Assembly: GCA_025175895.1 (NCBI GenBank)
Contig: CM045993.1
Location: 51,092,621-51,156,620, forward strand
Direction of reading: 5' to 3'
Origin: Wurfbainia villosa
Lineage: Eukaryota > Streptophyta > Magnoliopsida > Zingiberales > Zingiberaceae
DNA length: 64,000 nt
Part shown: positions 57,811 to 64,000 of the stretch, one piece after another
Position numbering within the stretch: position 1 is the stretch's first letter
How the letters are laid out: each line of letters opens with the position of its first letter
Notes under the pieces: model-generated
Seen by the model: only the letters and a program-made list of their open reading frames with translations
Databases searched by the model: none
Told to the model about the DNA's origin: nothing
Translations under genes and position numbers: made by a program

Positions 57811-59551
57811 TGAAGGTTGAAGCTTCACTTCCACCTTCAACTTGGTCACTTGTGCATGACGATCCCATCTACGTCCCTGGATTAAAAAAAATTAATCCAA
57901 GATGATGACGGATTACCCAAGCAACCGATCCATCATCGTGCTATTCGATTAGAGTGGTCACTTGAACAAACTTATTTTCAATTAACCTACCTCTTTTCTT
58001 CGATTAGCCGCGGAATAGATGATGTACGGATCACCGGTTTTTGTGTTTATCTTCGGGGTCCAAGTAAATTAGCCCCATGCAAATACAAAGAAACAAAAGG
58101 AAACAAAAATAAGAATTATACCTCTTGTTTACCTCTTGGTCTTCTATTGTATGTCCTATCCTCCTCTTGAACGTTGTGTGGGAAACGATCCTCCAAGAGT
58201 TGAAGATTCTTAGATCATGTTCTTCCCTTCCTTGCTCACTCCGAACAAAGGGAAGAATAAGAAAAAACTTCTTCTCATATCTAGAACCGACCACCAAGGC
58301 ACCAACTTGGTTGTTGCCGCCAGCCAAGGAGAGGAAGGAGATGGAGTGGGCGCCGGCCAAGAGCTCCAATGGAAGAAGAAGGAGCTGCCCTAGGAAAGGA
58401 GAAGTCGGTCAAAGATCAAAGGAGAAGATGAAACCCTTATCCTTTTCTTGTGTTGCCGCCGACCCTAAGGGAGAAGCCAAACAAGTTGCCACCCCACCCT
58501 TGAAACTCCAAACCCTAGCTCTCCAAAATAACTCTTGTTGCCCAAGCCAAGAGAAGCAAAACCCTAATCTCCCAAAAGATATATCACGCCCAAGCCCTAA
58601 GCCCTCCTTTTATAGAGCTAGGCTTAAGCCTCCTTTCAATCTCCACCGTCGGATCTAGAGATTTAATCTCCACCATCGGATCTAGGCTTCATGAGGGTTT
58701 TAATAGGCTACAATAGGCACCATGAGGAGGAGTTGGTTCTTGGCCACCCAATGGATCTAGCCCACATAAAGTCCGATCCATTAATGATAATCCATTCCAC
58801 TAGAGGATTATCATTGATCTATCTTACCAACCCCCATAAATAATATGGGTTCCATATATTAATTGTACAAATATCTCCCTGTGTTTAAGATATCGAATAT
58901 CCGTCAATTAATTAATTTACTGACAATTAATTAATTAACATCTAACTCTATGAGTAGTACCACTCAACCTTATCATCATACTGGACCAAGTCCACTTGTA
59001 GGGTTTACATGATGAACCTTATGAGCTCCTCAAGGGGACATCATCATCCTAATATATAGGACACAGTTTCCTCCTATAATCAATGACACACCATGTAAAT
59101 AATATCATTTCCCAACTTACCGAGCCTATTGATTTACTCTATAAATCTCGCCCATTGGTAAATCAAAGAAATAAATACTAAGTACATGTGCTCGTTATTA
59201 TATCGGGATTAAGAGCATGTACACCATAATATCCGAGGTCCGATTCAATTATGTAGTAAGCAATAAATTGAATCACCTCTAATTCGGTCCTGCTCAATAC
59301 ACACAAAGTGTACTAGTGTAATTCTATGGTTAAGACAAACCAATACCAAATTACACTACAACCATACCAATGGTTTGTCCAAAACCATCTTGGTTGTGAG
59401 ACTTTACTTATACTCTACAAGGAACTGATAACATAATCTCCCGTGTGACACTACACACCATGTTATCTACAATGTAATGTATCAGACAATATGCATAACC
59501 ATAAATATGCAAACAATGATCATGTGATTCTTTTCAGTATACATCCCAACA
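57811..59551 (-). repeat. 5' LTR of element E (1.7 kb)
   Basis: TGAAGGTTGAAGCTTCAC to GTATACATCCCAACA on the plus strand. About two units of the 27-bp repeat at about 58640-58690. TATA box on the minus strand at 58607-58615. A short block present in the 3' LTR near its start is missing close to 59530. Confidence 0.9.
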
Positions 59552-59556
59552 GATTT
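59552..59556. repeat. Target-site duplication of E, right copy
   Basis: GATTT repeats 42816-42820. Confidence 0.85.
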
Positions 59557-60199
59557 TACCCTAGACTCGGACTTAGTTAGTTTCCTACTTAGCATTTTAA
59601 TTGTATGATAAAGCGTACTAATTAAAGAATGGCTAACCTTAACTTTCTCTTTCAGCCCAGCTTTGAGTCTCTTCTCGAAGTAGTCCTTGGGGTCGGACTC
59701 AGAGTTGTAGTTGGATTCGGCTTCGAACTCTGACTCGGACTCTTTCAGTCTTGCCATGTATGCTACACCGATGCCTTCTTCTTCGTTGTCCCAAGTTGCA
59801 TGAAAAGCTTTCCTTGCTTCCTTTTGCTTTGATTTGAATTGCCCTTTCTTTTTGTTCTTCGATTGCCCCCTTTCTTGTCGAATTATTCTCTGCACTATGT
59901 TCACTATCGCGGCCTCCTCTTCGGATTCAGACTCGGGTTCGGATCCTTCTTGCTCGGGAGGTGGCTTGCTCTTCTCCTTTCTTCTTTGACCTACAAGCAA
60001 GGCAACTCTTTTCTCGGCCAGGACCGCGTTAGTTTGTTCATGAAGTTTAAATTCCGAGAATAGTTCATCTAATCTAATTTTAGAAAGGTCCTTAGAAACC
60101 TTGTAGACATTGACCATGGATGCCCACAAGGTAGTCCTAGGGAAAGCGTTTAGAGCATACAATTAGATCGCGATTTTCGACCTTCTGTCTGATCGAGTG
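59557..60199 (-). pseudogene. gag middle part of element F
   Basis: The minus strand reads LWASMVNVYKVSKDLSKIRL, an acidic and basic linker (PESESEEEAAIVNIVQRI; KNKKKGQFKSKQKEARK), then the coiled-coil start SRKLTKSESRVKS, which continues at 42815 beyond element E. The zinc knuckle found in D between these blocks is missing. The piece ends at the G insertion at 60200, and a stop lies near 60163. Confidence 0.85.
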
Positions 60200-61139
60200 T
60201 GTTGGAATGTATACTGAAAGCCTAGCTCATTTTGTATGAACATTTTATTTTGAAATAAGAATCACATGATCATTGTTTGCACTTTATATATATTTATTAT
60301 ATGTGTGCATATTGTCTAATATTTTGCATTGTAGATAACATGGTGCTTGATGTGGCACAGAAGATCATGTTATCAGTCCCTTGTAGAATATAAGTAGAGG
60401 TTCACAACCAAGATAGTTTTGGACAAACCATTGGCATGGTTGTAGTGTAGCTTGGTATTGTTTTGTCTTGAACATAGAGTTACACTAGTACACTTAAGTG
60501 TATTGAGCAGGACCAACATAGAGGTGATTCAATTTATTGCTGACTACATAATTGAATCGGACCTTGGATATTATGTTGTACATGCTCTCAATCCCGATAT
60601 AATAATGGGCACATGTACTTAGTATTTATTTCTTTGATTTACCATAGGGTGAGATTTAGATGGATTAAATCAATAAGCCCGGTAAGTTGGGAAATAATAT
60701 TATTTACATGGTGTGCCGTTGATTATAGGAGGAAACCATGTCCTATGTATTAGGTGGATGATGTCCCCTTGAGGAGCTCATAAGGTTCATCATGTAAACC
60801 CAGCTGGTTGACTTAGTCAACATGATGATAAGGTTGAGTGGTACTACTCAAGGAGTTAGATGTTAATTAATTGATGGTCAGTAAATCAATTAATTGACGA
60901 ACATTCGATATCTTAAACACGGGGAGATGGATGTACAAATAATATATGGAGCCCATATTGATTTATGGGGGTTGGTGATGTAATTCAATGATGATCCTCT
61001 AGTGGAATGGAACATCATTGATGGATCAAGTTTGTGTGGTTCCGATCCATCGGGTGGCCAAGATCCAATTCCTCCTCATGGTCCCTATCGTAGCCTAATA
61101 TAATCCTCAAGAAGTCTAGATCCAAGAATGTAAAACAAA

Positions 61140-61405
61140 ACCCTAGAATCGACGGTTCAGATTAAATCTCTAGATCTGACGGTTGGGATTAAATTCCTAG
61201 AACCGACGGTTGAGATTAAATCTCTAGATCCGAAGGTTGGGATTAAATCCCTAGAACCGACGGTTGAGATTAAATCCCTAGATCCGACGGTTGGGATGAA
61301 TCCCTAGATCCGACGGTTGGGATGAAACCCTAGATCCGACGGTTGGGATAAAACCCTAGATCCGACGGTAGAGATTAAATCCCTAGATCCAACGGTGGAG
61401 ATTAA
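61140..61405 (+). repeat. 27-bp tandem repeat, about 10 units, in G LTR
   Basis: Units follow GATTAAATCYCTAGATCC then GACGGTTGG. GACGGT (or a one-base variant) recurs ten times. The array ends 20 bp upstream of the TATA box, in the U3 promoter region. Confidence 0.9.
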
Positions 61406-61425
61406 AGGAGGCTTAAGCCCAATTC

Positions 61426-61433
61426 TATAAATA
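61426..61433 (+). promoter_or_regulatory. TATA box in G LTR
   Basis: TATAAATA in AATTCTATAAATAGAGGG, just after the 27-bp array. Confidence 0.7.
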
Positions 61434-62271
61434 GAGGGCTAAGGCTTGGGCGGCAAGAATGGTTTTTTGGATTAGGGTTTTGCCTCTCAAGAGTTTAGGC
61501 GTCTAGGGTTTGGTTAGTGGTTTGGGCGGCAACAAGTTTAGGAGATTAGGGTTTCCTCCTTTTCTCCTAGGTGGCCGGCGCTCACTCCATCTTCCTCCAT
61601 GCTTTGGCCGGCCCTCTTCCTCCTCCTTTTCTCCTTGGTGGCTGGCGGTTCTCCAATCCATTGGTGCCCGGTGCTTCTCCCATTCATTGGTGCCCGGCGG
61701 TAACATTGTTACAAAGGTTGGCCGGCGCTCAATCATTCACTCCTTGGCCGGCGGTTACATCGAGCTCCTTGAGTTGGTTGCCGGTTCTAGAAAGGAGAAG
61801 GGTTTTTGTTTGGTTCTTCTCTTTTTTCGTAGCGAACAAGGAAGGGAAGAACGTGATCTAGGAGGCTTCTACTCGTGGAGGATCTTCTCCCACACGACGT
61901 CCGCGAGGAGGATAGGACATATGGTAGAAGATCATGAGTTATAAAAGTTTTACAACTTTATTTTCTGATCTTAGCATGTTCTTATATGCATGATTGTACT
62001 AGTTCGCATATGCATGTATTTGTATAATCATGGACCCCGAAGACGAGCACAAAAACCGGTGATCCATCCGTCGCCTCTTCCACGGCTAATCAACTAGAAG
62101 AGTTGTGTTGCTTGAACAACTAGTTTGTTTAAGCGATCGCTCAAGTTGTTAGCACGACGACGAAGTGGTTGTGCTAAGGAAACTCATCCCATCCGGATTA
62201 GTTTTTTCATTAGTGAAAATTTTATTCCGAGGACATGGGAGCCAATGAGCCTCCGAAGCAACTCCCTTCAA

Positions 62272-62289
62272 ATGGTATCAGAGCCACGG
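62272..62289 (+). promoter_or_regulatory. Primer-binding site of element G
   Basis: ATGGTATCAGAGCCACGG follows the LTR end by one base. It is an exact initiator-methionine type site. Confidence 0.9.
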
Positions 62290-63335
62290 TTTCCGGTTTT
62301 GTGTGTTTTCGATTCGGATACTTTCATGCACATATCATATATTGAGTATGCCGGATAATAGTAGGATGTGCGTAGGCTAACTTTTTGGTTGCAGGCATAA
62401 TATCCGACTATTATGGCTATTTTTGTGTATGTGATTGTTTTGTGTGTGATTGTATGTATATTATTTGAATCCTCGGGGTTGACGAGGCTAGATTAGTATT
62501 TAATTTTTTGTAATTAAATACGGCATTGTTTAGCCACTCATTTTAGTTTACTTTCGATCTAGATTATTTGTACACTCCTTCGTGGAGTATAGGATCAATG
62601 GATGTAAATTAAAATAGTTTATCTCGGCTCAGATCTCTTTGGTGACTTGCGCACGGGAAAAGATGGAGCGGACGAGGTGGCGACACGACGGGATGCGTAT
62701 TGGAGAACAATGCCATAATAGTTGGGAAAATTATGTTTTTCCATATTTATTGATGATTTGTTTTATATGCATGTTGTGTATGATTGAAAATTCCTCATTG
62801 TCAATTTACTAAGTGGGAGAGGGACATTTTAATTAATTCCCACGGCCTCCATTACAATTTGACGTGTGATGCAACAAACTTGCGCGTTGGCTCTGAGTGC
62901 CTTCCTCCCCATCGGATGGGTTTGTTAGCGGATCACTAGGTCAAATAATGGTTATAGGAAATTATTTAGGAGCGTGTGTACTTCCCCATCGGTAAGGCAC
63001 ATAATCCGAAATAATTCCCTTAGTATCGTGTAATGGTGCACACTTAGATGCAAATAAAAAGTATCCTCCCCATCGGAGTCACTGCTTTTATTTCTAGGGC
63101 CAAAGAGGAACCAACTATTAATTTTATTTGTCAAAAAGTAAGGTTGACAAGATAATAAAATTAATGGGTAAAACCTCCTCTTACAAATGTAGAATTCGTA
63201 TACATCCACACTATCGTGGCATGCGATATTCTCGGTGTTTTGAGGTGTTGGTTGATTTTGGAATTTTATTGTTTTAAGGAATCAATAATATTTGAAATCT
63301 AATATTTTGATCATTGTGATTCTTAGGTTTTTCAA
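62290..63335 (+). other. Untranslated leader of element G
   Basis: About 1.05 kb without a sustained frame. CCCCATCGG occurs at 62907-62915, 62984-62992 and 63068-63076. The first copy lies in CCCATCGGATGGG, which can fold as a 5-bp stem with a CGG loop. The third lies in CTCCCCATCGGAG. Confidence 0.8.
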
Positions 63336-64000
63336 ATGGCTTTCAACCCACTTGCTGTGATATTAAAAGAAAATAAACTTACTGGAACAAACTATATTGA
63401 TTGGAAAAGAAACTTGGATATTGTCTTAACTGCGGAGGAGTACAAATTTGTACTCTTCGAGGTCTGTCCTCCTAAGCCTACCGATGACTCTGATGAAAAG
63501 GAGAAAGAAAGTTATAATAAATGGATCAAGGCAGATGAGATGGCGCGGTGTTACATTTTGGCATCTATGTCAAATGTGCTGCAACATCAGCATCAAGCCA
63601 TGACCACAGCTTATGACATGATGTTCAATCTCAAGGAACTTTTCGGACATCAGAGTAGGGCGGCTAGACATGAGGCTATGAGAAACTTGATGACGACCAA
63701 CATGGTTGAGGGAACACCCATTAGGGATCATGTTCTCAAGATGATGGCTCATCTTAATGAGATGGAAGTCCTCGGAGCTGAGATCGATGGGGAAACCCAG
63801 GTCGATATCATTCTCCAGTCTCTGCCTAGGAGTTTTGAGCAGTTCTGCCTCAACTACAACATGAACAAAAGGTTGTATTCGTTGGCGAAGCTTCTGACAG
63901 AACTCCAGGTGGCAGAGGGGATTTTTTTGTCAAAGCGCTCAAGCCATGGTTACTCAGAAGGTTTCTTCTTCTAAACCGAAAGGTAAGAAGAAGAAGAAGC
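63336..64000 (+). pseudogene. gag of element G, partial, single-base frameshift
   Basis: Starts at ATG 63336 (MAFNPLAVILKENKLTGTNY). The UBN2-type core is complete (AMTTAYDMMFNLKELFGHQS; DHVLKMMAHLNEMEVLGAEI; FEQFCLNYNMNKRLYSLAKL). The frame is lost at a run of seven T near 63922. The matching run in E has six. Beyond it the lysine-rich region (SKPKGKKKKK) continues in another frame to the window edge. Apart from that base the gene shows no damage in the window. Confidence 0.9.

Larger units (their letters stand above)
42821..59551 (-). mobile_element. Element E: Tork/Angela-like copia (family B), hosts element D
   Basis: The LTRs are 42821-44625 and 57811-59551, with GATTT on both sides. 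The coding region, on the minus strand, is collinear with B and G and is split in RNase H by D. All domains contain stops or frameshifts. By eye the LTR pair differs at about 7-8 percent over the first 310 bases, which makes E the oldest complete insertion here. Confidence 0.93.
21218..60199 (-). mobile_element. Element F: SIRE-like, pol-less, hosts H, E and G
   Basis: The minus-strand pieces join across three insertions: 3' LTR (21218-21770 and 40786-41288, split by H), purine tract, non-coding stretch, gag tail (42371-42820) and gag middle (59557-60199, split from the tail by E). Element G cuts it at 60200, so the gag start and 5' LTR are outside the window. The matching duplications of H (AAGTG) and E (GATTT) prove the continuity. 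No pol domain is seen between gag and the LTR. Confidence 0.85.
60200..62270 (+). repeat. 5' LTR of element G (2.07 kb)
   Basis: TGTTGGAATGTATACTGAAAG to CTCCCTTCA. It is the longest family B LTR here, mainly through a ten-unit 27-bp array and a G/C-rich tail. The R/U5 part matches B and E (ACACGACGTCCG; GATCCATCCGTCG). Confidence 0.92.
60200..64000 (+). mobile_element. Element G: Tork/Angela-like copia (family B), partial
   Basis: It begins with a 2.07 kb LTR inserted in the F gag region, followed by primer site, leader and the N-terminal two thirds of gag. The rest lies outside the window, so its duplication (left flank GAGTG) cannot be checked. Gag is close to that of B and E, with one single-base frameshift. 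Confidence 0.9.

Overview
The window is plant nuclear DNA made almost entirely of LTR retrotransposons. I found no host gene, tRNA, rRNA, CRISPR array or bacterial feature. The long-LTR Ty1/copia elements of the Tork/Angela-like and SIRE/Maximus-like types, plus a Tat/Athila-type gypsy LTR, fit a large repeat-rich angiosperm genome, probably a monocot. The species cannot be named from the sequence alone.

Layout. 1-5838 is the 3' two thirds of a decayed Angela-like copia element (A, + strand) with a 2.2 kb LTR. 5839-6599 is LTR debris. 6600-8188 is one gypsy LTR followed by its primer-binding site. 8246-9463 is a cut-off + strand LTR (C2). Everything to the right is nested inside it. Element C (- strand, SIRE-like, no pol seen) starts at 9464. 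Its LTR is split by the complete element B (9959-17988, + strand, target-site duplication CCTTA), and its internal region runs to 21217. There it is interrupted by element F (- strand, SIRE-like, also without pol), whose visible pieces are 21218-21770, 40786-42820 and 59552-60199.

Inside F sit three more insertions. Element H (21771-40780, - strand, family A, duplication AAGTG) lies in the F LTR. H in turn carries element I (31063-40706, family A, duplication GAATC) in its own LTR. Element E (42821-59551, - strand, family B, duplication GATTT) lies in the F gag region. E carries element D (44932-53101, + strand, SIRE-like, duplication CCAAG) in its RNase H domain. Element G (+ strand, family B) starts at 60200 and leaves the window in its gag gene. 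The deepest line of descent is C2 > C > F > E > D. By-eye LTR mismatch levels agree with this order: D and I about 2-3 percent, H and B about 5 percent, E about 7-8 percent.

How the parts work together. Each element has, or had, LTRs with a TATA box, a primer site complementary to initiator-type tRNA (TGGTATCAGAGC type), a long leader, a gag-protease-integrase-RT-RNase H polyprotein and a purine tract. None is intact. Closest are I (one nonsense codon through gag, protease and integrase, then a scrambled RT/RNase H region) and D (no frameshift found, four in-frame stops). A and H share two identical in-frame deletions, one in gag and one removing an RNase H catalytic motif. This marks a lineage that probably moved only with proteins supplied by intact relatives. 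C and F appear to be gag-only elements. The family A and B leaders carry repeated small hairpin-like motifs that are candidates for RNA packaging or dimerisation signals.
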